Assembly: GCF_014197015.1 (NCBI RefSeq)
Contig: NZ_JACIET010000001.1
Span: 2,629,603 to 2,693,602 of the forward strand
Direction of reading: 5' to 3'
Length of the DNA: 64,000 nucleotides
From: Niveibacterium umoris
GTDB lineage: Bacteria; Pseudomonadota; Gammaproteobacteria; Burkholderiales; Rhodocyclaceae
The notes under the pieces are model-generated. The model saw only the letters and a list, made by a program, of their open reading frames with translations, did no database searches and was not told the origin of the DNA. Made by a program: the position numbers and the translations under genes. Shown in pieces: positions 33,648-40,970 of this stretch; the first letter of the stretch is position 1, and each line of letters opens with the position of its first letter.

Positions 33648-34567
33648 GCCACGTCGTCGCTCTTGCTCTTGCCGCCAAAGAAGCGTTTGACACCTGCAAT
33701 CAGCGCCACCGCGCCCAGCGCGATCAGCTTGAAGGACTTGGCTGCGAACGCAGCGATCACCGCGAAGAGGCCGAGCTTCTTCACCGCAAGACCGCCGACC
33801 AGCGCCGCCAGGCCGTACTCGGCCACCTTGTCGGTCGAAGCGTTGAAGTCGCGATACCGCTTGCCGTCGCCGTATTCGAGCGCAGCAAGCAGTTCGTGCG
33901 CGATCGGCTTGTCCTCGGCGATGTGGTCGTAGGCAGTGACCAGATTCATGCTGAAGTAGCCGTCGCGGCCCAAGGCATACGTGTTGTAGTTGATCGAACC
34001 CGGATCGCTTGCGGGCTGGCCCTTCTGCCGCGCATGGATCGACCACACCAGGCGATGCGCCGACGCGTCGTAGGTCGGCGCCTGCACCCAGCCGAGCACA
34101 TCGAGCTCCGGGATGCCTCGCGAACGGCGATCCTCGTTGGAATGCTCGGTGCCCTTGCGGATGTTGTCGAGCAACTCGTCGGCCTTCCAGTCGCGCGCAT
34201 CGTCGTCCTTGATGAAGCCGGCCTTCTCGAACTCCGCGACCACGATCCAGTCGCCCTCGCCGTCCGGCAGCACCACGCCGGCGAGACGGTCATCAGCTGA
34301 ATTGCCCATCGCGCGCATCAGCTGGCCCGCCGCCGGCTGCGGCACCCAGATGCGGCCGGCCGGCAGTTTCAGCGTGGCCTGGTCGAACAGCTTGACGTCC
34401 GTCGGCCCGACCACCTTGGCGGCGTTCGCGGCCTGAATGGCCGCGCGCGCTTCCTGTTCCCGGGCGCTGGGTGGCGCCTCGTCGGCGCGAACGATGGAGG
34501 GGGCAGCAATGCACAGGCAGGAGAGCAGCGTCAGCGTGCGAGCAGTGCGCGAGAACAAGGTCGTCAT
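33644..34567 (-). CDS. DUF2167 membrane protein
   Basis: A 307-residue exported protein. Signal peptide at about residues 1-25 (LSCLCIAAPSIVRA), then a periplasmic DUF2167 domain (KLPAGRIWVPQPAAGQLM, GWVQAPTYDASAHRLVW and SINYNTYALGRDGYFSMNLV). Two closely spaced helices follow near the C-terminus (about 245-290), ending in a basic cytoplasmic tail, RFFGGKSKSDD. Function is unestablished. It is the upstream member of a two-gene unit with the M50 protease. Confidence 0.85.
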   Translation of the reverse strand: MTTLFSRTARTLTLLSCLCIAAPSIVRADEAPPSAREQEARAAIQAANAAKVVGPTDVKLFDQATLKLPAGRIWVPQPAAGQLMRAMGNSADDRLAGVVLPDGEGDWIVVAEFEKAGFIKDDDARDWKADELLDNIRKGTEHSNEDRRSRGIPELDVLGWVQAPTYDASAHRLVWSIHARQKGQPASDPGSINYNTYALGRDGYFSMNLVTAYDHIAEDKPIAHELLAALEYGDGKRYRDFNASTDKVAEYGLAALVGGLAVKKLGLFAVIAAFAAKSFKLIALGAVALIAGVKRFFGGKSKSDDVA

Positions 34568-34751
34568 CACGGATCCGATCGGGGGGAGAAAGATCCGGAC
34601 ACTGCCTGCCGAGGCCGTGGCTCGCAAGCGCACATCGCAAACATTTGTGCGCTCACGCACAGGGCCATCGAATCCTTGTGGTTTTGACGCAGACAGTCCA
34701 GATTACAGAGACGCCCCACGTACGGGGCCGCCAACAACGGAGACGATCGCG

Positions 34752-35195
34752 ATGACTATTTCGGTTCGGCAGGTGCTTCAGGGCAAAGGCAGCAACGTAC
34801 TCACCGTTTCTCCGGATCACAGCGTGCTCAGTGCGCTGGAACTGATGGCCAAGCATGACGTCGGATCGGTACTCGTCACCGAGGGCGAGCGCCTCGCCGG
34901 CATCTTCACCGAGCGCGATTACGCGCGGAAGGTGGTGCTCAAGGGCCGCACATCGGCCGCCGCCAAGATCGGCGAGTTGATGACCTGTAATGTGCTCACC
35001 GTATCCCCGACGCAGACCATCGACGACTGCATGGCAATCATGACCAACAACCGCATCCGCCACCTGCCGGTGGTCGAAAAGGGGCAACTGATCGGCATCG
35101 TGACCATCGGCGACGCGGTGAAGACGGTGATCGAGGAACAGCGCCAGACGATCAACCAGCTCTCCAGCTACATTTCCGGCGACCTCGCGACCTGA
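34752..35195 (+). CDS. Two-CBS-domain protein
   Basis: A 147-residue protein made of a CBS pair: first CBS at about residues 8-60 (HDVGSVLVTEGERLAGIFTE), second at about 75-130 (RIRHLPVVEKGQLIGIVTIG). Stand-alone CBS pairs bind adenosyl nucleotides such as AMP, ATP or NADH and regulate partners that are not visible here. ATG 34752 lies after CAACAACGGAG. The gene converges on pbpC, and an inverted repeat spans the junction. Confidence 0.88.
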   Translation: MTISVRQVLQGKGSNVLTVSPDHSVLSALELMAKHDVGSVLVTEGERLAGIFTERDYARKVVLKGRTSAAAKIGELMTCNVLTVSPTQTIDDCMAIMTNNRIRHLPVVEKGQLIGIVTIGDAVKTVIEEQRQTINQLSSYISGDLAT

Positions 35196-35201
35196 AGCCG
35201 C

Positions 35202-35235
35202 TTCAGCTTCCCGCGCGCGGCGCGCTGAAGCTGAA
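35202..35235. terminator. Inverted repeat at the CBS/pbpC junction
   Basis: TTCAGCTTC paired with GAAGCTGAA around a GC-rich loop. It overlaps the last codons of pbpC. It could end the CBS transcript, but no T run is evident. Confidence 0.35.
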
Positions 35236-37653
35236 ATCCACCACCGCATAACGGCCGCCGGCGTCCACCACGCTCAAGGTGTGCGCGCCGGCGCTCGCCA
35301 CATCCACCACCTGACTCGCGCCTGCCGCCGCGGTGCGCAGCAGGCGGCCATCCAGCAACCACCACACCGTGCCACTGCCGCCAAGCAGCTGGAGTGACAC
35401 CCTCGCATGCGTCTGCCCGGGCGCCGGGCGCAGCACGCTGCCGGGGGTGAGACCGTTGATGCGCAGCCCCCCGTCGGATTCATTGGCGGCCGCGCAACGC
35501 GGCGACCAGGGCGGGATGCCGATGCGTTGGCGCAGCGTCGGCCCAAGGAAGGGTTCCAGATGCGTCGGCCAGCGCGCAACCCGCCGCGCCACCGCATCGG
35601 CGCGACAGGCCGGCGTGGTGCGCAGCCCGCTGTCGGGCTCGACCCAGACGGTATCGAGTTGCCCGGTGGGCCGCACCCGGTCGGGCAAGGTCGGCGGCAC
35701 CGCATCGTTGAGCGTCCACGCGGTATAGCGCTGATGGCAGTGCGCCGCTTCGGTATCTGCGGCGCGTCGGCCGAGCGGCCAGCAGATCTCGGCCACGCCA
35801 ACGCCGGGCGGCGGCTTGCGCACCGCACCGGCTTGCGCGCCGGGCAGCGCGGCGACGATGTCCTTCAACAACGGCGCCGCAACGTTGGCGCCGAAGAATC
35901 CGGGGTTGGGCGTGCCGTCGGGCCGGCCGATCCACACGCCGATGGTGTAACGATCGGTCACGCCCACCGCCCAGGCATCGCGGAAGCCGAAACTGGTACC
36001 GGTCTTCCAGGCCACCCGCGCACCGCCCTCGACGAAGGGGCGGTCCGGGTGACCACCGGTTTCGAGGATGTCGCGCACGATGAAGGCGGCCCCTGCGCTC
36101 ATGATGCGGTTCTCGATGCGCGCGGCATCGGGCGTGAGCCGCGGCTGCCCGGCGAGGCCACCGACCGCCAGCGCACGATAGGCGCCGACCAGTTCTTCGA
36201 GCGTGGTGCCGGCGCCGCCGAGGATCAGCGAGAGGTTGGGCGTCGCGCCCTTGGCCATGCGCAGGCGCAGCCCGCCGGCACGCAGCCGCGCCGCGAAACG
36301 CAGCGGCCCGACGCGGTCGAGCAGATCAACCGCCGGCACGTTGAGCGAACGCGTCAGCGCATCCGAAACGCTCACCGGCCCGGAAAACGCCGCCTGGAAA
36401 TTGCCCGGTTCGTAGCCGGAAAAAGCCTGCGGCGCGTCGCTCATCAGACTCTCGGAATGGATCAGGCCTTCGTCCAGCGCGATCGCATACAGGAAGGGTT
36501 TGAGCGTGGAACCCGGCGAGCGCACGCCGCGCACCATGTCGACGTGAGCGAAGCGGCTGCGGTTGGAAAAATCCGCCGAACCCGCGTAGCCGAGGACTGC
36601 AAGGCTGGCGTTGTCCATCACCAGCGCGGCCATCGACACCTTGGGCGGCAGTTGGTCGACACGATCGAGCAGCATGCGTTCCAGCGTGCTCTGCACTTCC
36701 GGTTCCAGCGTTGACCGCACGATCTGCAGTTCCCCGGCTGCGCGGGTGCCAGCCGCCGGTGCCCGCACCGATCCACGCAGGCGCTCCGCCGCCAGCGGCG
36801 CGAGCCAGTGCGCCCGCAGCGGCTGCGCCGCAACGCGTTCGACCCGTGCATCGGCGACCTCGTCCGCACGCCATACGCCAAACGCCGCCATGCGCTCGAG
36901 CACCTTGTCGCGCGCGGCCTGCGCCTTGTCCGGGGCGCGATCAGGCCGCAAGCGGGACGGCGCCTGCGGCAGCGCCGCCAGCATCGCCGCTTCGGCCTGG
37001 CTGAGCACCCGCGAGGGTTTGCCGAGGTAGGCGCGGCTCGCCATTTCGACGCCCTCGACGATGCCGCCCATCGGCGCGTGGTTCAGGTACAGCGCGAGGA
37101 TTTCGTCCTTCGAGCAATGCAGTTCCAGTTGCAACGCGCGCGCGACCTGCCGTAGCTTGCCACGCAGGGTATGCGGCACCGGATCGAGCATGCGCGCGAC
37201 CTGCATCGTCAGCGTCGAGCCGCCCGACACGATGCGGCCGTTGCGCGCCCACTGCCAGGCCGCCCGCAGCAGCGCCACCGGATTCACGCCGGGGTGCCAG
37301 CGGAACCAGCGGTCTTCGTAGGTCAGCACCGCTTCGAGGTAACGTGGCGACACCTGCTCGGCGGTGACCGGGTAGCGCCACACCCCGTCGACCGAGGGCC
37401 AGGTACGCAGCGGCGTACCGTCCGCCGCGGCGACGATCAAGCCGGCTTCGCGCGGCGGCAGGCGCAACGGAAAGGCGCGGTCAAGGAGCAACAGCGCGAG
37501 CAGCAGGTACACCACGCCGATCGCAACGCGCGACAGCCTGCGCTGGGTCAGGCGCATGACTTCAACACGGCAGCGCAGCGGCGACGTGCGGGGCGACAGG
37601 GCTTGCTTCGGAAGGGCTGCGGAACGCGCTGCATGGGCCGGCTCGGCATTCAT
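35203..37653 (-). CDS. pbpC: Penicillin-binding protein 1C
   Basis: An 816-residue bifunctional peptidoglycan synthase. One membrane anchor lies near residues 43-62. The GT51 glycosyltransferase domain follows, with catalytic Glu in TYEDRWF and GGSTLTMQVARML. The transpeptidase domain has the SxxK motif in SPGSTLKPF, SLN in TRSLNVPA and KTGTS. A C-terminal BiPBP_C domain begins near residue 715. The start is uncertain: MNAEP at 37653, or MRLTQRR at 37557, which fits relatives better. PBP1C is usually encoded beside a bacterial alpha-2-macroglobulin; that partner lies 3.3 kb upstream here. Confidence 0.94.
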   Translation of the reverse strand: MNAEPAHAARSAALPKQALSPRTSPLRCRVEVMRLTQRRLSRVAIGVVYLLLALLLLDRAFPLRLPPREAGLIVAAADGTPLRTWPSVDGVWRYPVTAEQVSPRYLEAVLTYEDRWFRWHPGVNPVALLRAAWQWARNGRIVSGGSTLTMQVARMLDPVPHTLRGKLRQVARALQLELHCSKDEILALYLNHAPMGGIVEGVEMASRAYLGKPSRVLSQAEAAMLAALPQAPSRLRPDRAPDKAQAARDKVLERMAAFGVWRADEVADARVERVAAQPLRAHWLAPLAAERLRGSVRAPAAGTRAAGELQIVRSTLEPEVQSTLERMLLDRVDQLPPKVSMAALVMDNASLAVLGYAGSADFSNRSRFAHVDMVRGVRSPGSTLKPFLYAIALDEGLIHSESLMSDAPQAFSGYEPGNFQAAFSGPVSVSDALTRSLNVPAVDLLDRVGPLRFAARLRAGGLRLRMAKGATPNLSLILGGAGTTLEELVGAYRALAVGGLAGQPRLTPDAARIENRIMSAGAAFIVRDILETGGHPDRPFVEGGARVAWKTGTSFGFRDAWAVGVTDRYTIGVWIGRPDGTPNPGFFGANVAAPLLKDIVAALPGAQAGAVRKPPPGVGVAEICWPLGRRAADTEAAHCHQRYTAWTLNDAVPPTLPDRVRPTGQLDTVWVEPDSGLRTTPACRADAVARRVARWPTHLEPFLGPTLRQRIGIPPWSPRCAAANESDGGLRINGLTPGSVLRPAPGQTHARVSLQLLGGSGTVWWLLDGRLLRTAAAGASQVVDVASAGAHTLSVVDAGGRYAVVDFSFSAPRAGS

Positions 37654-37734
37654 CAGGCAAAGGCCAGGCGCGATTGTGTCGCACTTGCGGCGACGCGTCA
37701 GAATCCGGTGCGCCCCTGCCCTTTCGGCGTGCAG

Positions 37735-37773
37735 AAAACAGAAGGGCGCACGCCGTTACGACGTGCGCCCTTC
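37735..37773 (-). terminator. Terminator of the PEP-CTERM gene
   Basis: Stem GAAGGGCGCACG / CGTGCGCCCTTC with a nine-base loop. On the minus strand it is followed by TGTTTTC. It lies about 50 bases after the PEP-CTERM stop and before pbpC, so pbpC needs its own promoter. Confidence 0.8.
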
Positions 37774-37825
37774 GCGCAGTCATCGCACCCCAGGCGCGTG
37801 CCCCGGGTGCGAATCTGCGGACATC

Positions 37826-38272
37826 TCAGCTGAGACGGCGGCGAGCCATGCCTGCAACCATGCCCAGACCGGCCAGCAGCATTGCATAGCTGGCCGGCTC
37901 GGGAACGGCAGGTACCGCGTTCGCGGACAGCGTCACGGCAGAGAGGCCGCTGCCCATACCGAAGTAACCGAAGGTGTACGTGCCCGCGGTAAGGCCGCTG
38001 AAGCTCGCGGCGCTCCCCAGCGTGTGCAGTCCGCCGATCATCGTCGCCCCGGAGAACAACGCATACCCGCCGGCGCCACCGTAGATCTTGGTGTCGGAAT
38101 AGACCGTGCTGAGGCCTGTCAGGCTGAAACTGACCGAGTCAGCGAAGAACGGGGTGGCATACACGCCAAGGTAAGACTCCGTCGGCACCGACAGCTCGCC
38201 GAAGGTCGCGGCTTGCACACCGCTTGCAGCGCAGGCCAAAGCGGCTGCGACGCAGATTGATCTGATTTTCAT
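37826..38272 (-). CDS. PEP-CTERM sorting-domain protein
   Basis: A 148-residue exported protein. Signal peptide at about residues 1-21 (ALACAASGVQA). The middle is a Gly/Ser/Thr/Tyr-rich beta region with FFADSVSFSLTG, similar to FxDxF-type members. The C-terminal sorting signal is VPEPASYAMLLAG, a short helix, then ARRR. The PEP motif is the target of exosortase, which attaches such proteins to the surface or exopolysaccharide; no exosortase gene is in the window. A sigma-54 promoter lies upstream and a terminator follows, so the gene is monocistronic. Confidence 0.9.
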   Translation of the reverse strand: MKIRSICVAAALACAASGVQAATFGELSVPTESYLGVYATPFFADSVSFSLTGLSTVYSDTKIYGGAGGYALFSGATMIGGLHTLGSAASFSGLTAGTYTFGYFGMGSGLSAVTLSANAVPAVPEPASYAMLLAGLGMVAGMARRRLS

Positions 38273-38729
38273 AAGCGCTCTCCGTGGGGTTGGGGGTGGC
38301 TTGATGATGCGTCGCAACATTCATGCCAAGGCCATACGGCTCCGACAAGCATTACGGCACGAACACGCCAAGACCCTTTCTGAATGCGCCTTTCAGGAGG
38401 CCCCTCTTCCGAGCACAACGCCATGCCGGGAATCTCGCCCGATTGCCCAGGGCGCGCAAATCGCGCAGCAATGGTGCAGTCGCGGCCCACGCTTCGCCGA
38501 TTTAGTGCGCTGACCTGACATATCCGCCCGGCCTGACCCGCTTCAGAAAGAGGCGCCCTGGCACCTGGCCCGTGCAAACAAGCGGCTTCGCGGGATTGCG
38601 GCGATCCGATATCGAGATTGCGCCGAGGCCACTTGCGCCCGCGCCTCGCCGTCGAGAAAAGCGCATCGGCGCGATCCAATGCGCCGGCACCCGGCAGGCA
38701 CCTCACGCCGCCGCACGCACGTTCAGGTT
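38273..38729. other. Intergenic region upstream of the PEP-CTERM gene
   Basis: A 457-base gap. Its left end holds the sigma-54 promoter at 38314-38328. The remaining 400 bases show no convincing ORF, hairpin or repeat. Since sigma-54 promoters need an enhancer-bound activator, a binding site is expected here 80-200 bases upstream, but none could be identified by eye. Confidence 0.4.
38314..38328 (-). promoter_or_regulatory. Sigma-54 (-24/-12) promoter of the PEP-CTERM gene
   Basis: On the minus strand the sequence reads TGGCATGAATGTTGC: GG and GC elements exactly 10 bases apart, as in the TGGCAC-N5-TTGC consensus. The predicted start of transcription is near 38302, about 30 bases before the ATG at 38272. 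PEP-CTERM genes are known to be controlled by RpoN with the PrsK/PrsR two-component system in other floc-forming betaproteobacteria, which supports the call. Confidence 0.8.
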
Positions 38730-39395
38730 TCAGCGCTCGACCGGTTTATCGGGACTCAGTTGCAGGGTCTCGACGCCAAACTGGCCAACCGGTGCGCGCG
38801 AGAGCAAGCGGCGGTACCAGATCGTCCACAGCATCAGCAGCGCAACCAGCCCGTAGCCGATGAAGGGCGCGACCGCGAGAAAGCGGGACGGCGTCCAGGT
38901 CCACGCCAGCCAGGTGCGAAGCGCCGCTTCGGCGGTGAGGCCGGCGCCCCACACCGCCGTCATCACCCATACCGCGCGGCGCGCACCGGGCGTAGCCCAC
39001 CACTCCGCGATGACATCATGGGCATCGTCACGTTCGCGCGCCATCGTCGCCCGCGCGAGGTAGAAGATCAGCGGCTTTTCGAGGAACAGGGAAAGCAGGA
39101 AGACGACCCCGATTGCCCCGGACGCCAGCGACTCGCGCACCAGCAGGATCCGCCCATCGCCGCCCATCGCCAGCCCGACCAGCGACATCGCGATGCCGAC
39201 CAGCACCAGCACGCTCAACGCATCCATGCGACGGTGCCGCAGCAATTCGCCCAGGCTCCACAGCAGCGGCGGAATCGCCGACGCAATTAAGCCGCCCAGT
39301 TCGCCCCAGCGCGGCTCGGCGAGGGTGTAGGCGAGCCACGGCAGGGCCAGATTGACGGCGAGTTCGGCGATGAGGTGTAGGTGTTTGCGGGTCAT
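38730..39395 (-). CDS. VC0807-family integral membrane protein
   Basis: A 221-residue protein with about six hydrophobic helices. Features shared with the VC0807 family: an N-terminal LIAELAVNLALPWLAY helix, a polar PPLLWSLGELLRHRRMDALS loop, FLLSLFLEKPLIFYLAR, and a C-terminal YGLVALLMLWTIWYRR helix. Function unknown; inner membrane. ATG 39395 is used because the longer open frame upstream is unlike the family. Confidence 0.72.
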   Translation of the reverse strand: MTRKHLHLIAELAVNLALPWLAYTLAEPRWGELGGLIASAIPPLLWSLGELLRHRRMDALSVLVLVGIAMSLVGLAMGGDGRILLVRESLASGAIGVVFLLSLFLEKPLIFYLARATMARERDDAHDVIAEWWATPGARRAVWVMTAVWGAGLTAEAALRTWLAWTWTPSRFLAVAPFIGYGLVALLMLWTIWYRRLLSRAPVGQFGVETLQLSPDKPVER

Positions 39396-39511
39396 AGGGT
39401 AAGCATTCAAAAGTCGGGTGGGGCAGTCAAAGGCGTCTCCCTCCACCCAAGGACTCGCGAATCGACTACAGGCCATCGTATTTGGCTATCTCGCGTTACT
39501 TGCCTATCCGA

Positions 39512-40831
39512 CTAAAGAGGTTTCCATTCCTGCGAATAGGGAAAGGTCAAAACTGATTTCCGCGTATACCAACGAGTCAGCTTGAATGTATTTGGATCAC
39601 TCAGTTGCTCTGTAAGCCAAACAATTTCAATGTTTGCATCAACGAGTCGAAGGTCTCCGATGATTGGGGCTCGAGACTTCTGTTGGCCCGGAAACGTTGG
39701 TATTCGGACGTTCCATGTCCTCACAACCCGACCTGTATCGCTTCTCTGCTGCACGACCACGGTACTGACCTCAACTCCGGAACCGCCGTTCTCCAAGAGA
39801 GGGGCCTGTATGACGAGCCAACCATTCCCTGCACGCTTAAGGCCGTAGGCGCGGGTTAGACCGTCATCCCGGAGAACTTCACCACTCTCTCTTCTGCAGT
39901 TAAAAGCGTCTCGACCATTGGATCCCAAGATCGGAGTCCGCTCGCACGCCCACGCTGGTGGCGGCAGCCACCATGCTCCATCGCCATGGATAAGCAGAAA
40001 GTCATTGGCAATCTCGAATCGGCCTCGCTCAAGATCTCCAGCAAATCTGGCAATGGGGTATTCCGTCGGGGCCAAGGCAGATGGATCACTCACGGCGCGG
40101 AGGAGAGATCCTTCGAACACGAGAGCCCTGCGCGCGAAACGCTCGACTGCGACCTCTTGGTCCTCAGGAACGCAATTCAACAGACTGGTCCGCGCGGCAA
40201 TGAGCCCCTGACGCCCAGTGCTGACCCGTGTTTCAACTGAGAGCATCGAATAAGCACTTCCGGACACGGCTGCTCGATCCTGCACATCCATCTCGATCAG
40301 AGCCTCATTCGGCGCCAGATGCTTGGGCTCTTCACCAACGAACGCAACTATCGAACTGGCACCGTTAAACGAAAAGCTTTCTGTAGGCCAGCCACTTTGG
40401 TGCCGTTGGCTCCGAAGCACATAGACTCGATCAACGGGGAGTGCAGCAGACGTCCCGCGCTCAATGACATCGGTCATGCATTGGGAACGTAGGGCGGCGC
40501 GATACTCGGAAAGCTGATGCGACCGACGCAAATCCTGATATTTGGCAATGCAAAAAGCCCCAAGGGCGAAAACTCCCAAGGCCGCGACGGACACCTTTAA
40601 AGCCCTTTCCGCGCCGGTAGAACCACCGGCCACATATCCAAGAAAGGCAATGAAGGCCAGCACCACCGCGATTGCAAACACGATGCCACCGAGCCCAAGC
40701 ATGACAATGATTTCCGCGCCCGGTGGTGTCGGTGCGGCGCAGACCAGTCCAGACCCAAGCAGAGCAATGACCCCAGCGGTCGCACGCATCCAACCTTGCA
40801 ACCGTTTCTTGTGTGTCCTGCGTAAAAACAT
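39512..40831 (-). CDS. Unknown membrane protein, lower GC
   Basis: A 439-residue protein. A signal-like segment at about residues 15-32 is followed by two membrane helices (about 40-68 and 80-98), then a large soluble domain with WWLPPPAWACERT, RRESGEVLRDDGL and GNGWLVIQAPLLENG. GC content and codon use are clearly lower than in flanking genes, suggesting recent acquisition. Domain function is not recognised; the large beta-rich part after the helices probably faces the periplasm. Possible starts are ATG 40831 and ATG 40789. It lies between the macroglobulin gene and the VC0807 gene, all on the minus strand. Confidence 0.7.
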   Translation of the reverse strand: MFLRRTHKKRLQGWMRATAGVIALLGSGLVCAAPTPPGAEIIVMLGLGGIVFAIAVVLAFIAFLGYVAGGSTGAERALKVSVAALGVFALGAFCIAKYQDLRRSHQLSEYRAALRSQCMTDVIERGTSAALPVDRVYVLRSQRHQSGWPTESFSFNGASSIVAFVGEEPKHLAPNEALIEMDVQDRAAVSGSAYSMLSVETRVSTGRQGLIAARTSLLNCVPEDQEVAVERFARRALVFEGSLLRAVSDPSALAPTEYPIARFAGDLERGRFEIANDFLLIHGDGAWWLPPPAWACERTPILGSNGRDAFNCRRESGEVLRDDGLTRAYGLKRAGNGWLVIQAPLLENGGSGVEVSTVVVQQRSDTGRVVRTWNVRIPTFPGQQKSRAPIIGDLRLVDANIEIVWLTEQLSDPNTFKLTRWYTRKSVLTFPYSQEWKPL

Positions 40832-40910
40832 CGTTCAAGATCTACTTAGTTAGTTTGTTTGGCTGGAGAAATGAAGCCCAACAGCCGGGCTCGGGCGAAG
40901 CCGCAACGAG

Positions 40911-40952
40911 CAGGGAAGCTGGGCTTCGCCCTTGGCTCAGCCCAACCTATTT
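40911..40952. repeat. REP-like element, GGGCTTCGCCC...AGCCCAACCTA
   Basis: The sequence AGCTGGGCTTCGCCC, then GGCTCAGCCCAACCTA, resembles a dispersed intergenic repeat common in betaproteobacterial genomes. It can form a stem (TGGGCT / AGCCCA). It lies just after the macroglobulin stop, where it could act as a weak terminator or stabiliser. The family call is from memory. Confidence 0.4.
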
Positions 40953-40970
40953 CGGCACGCCCCCCTGCGA

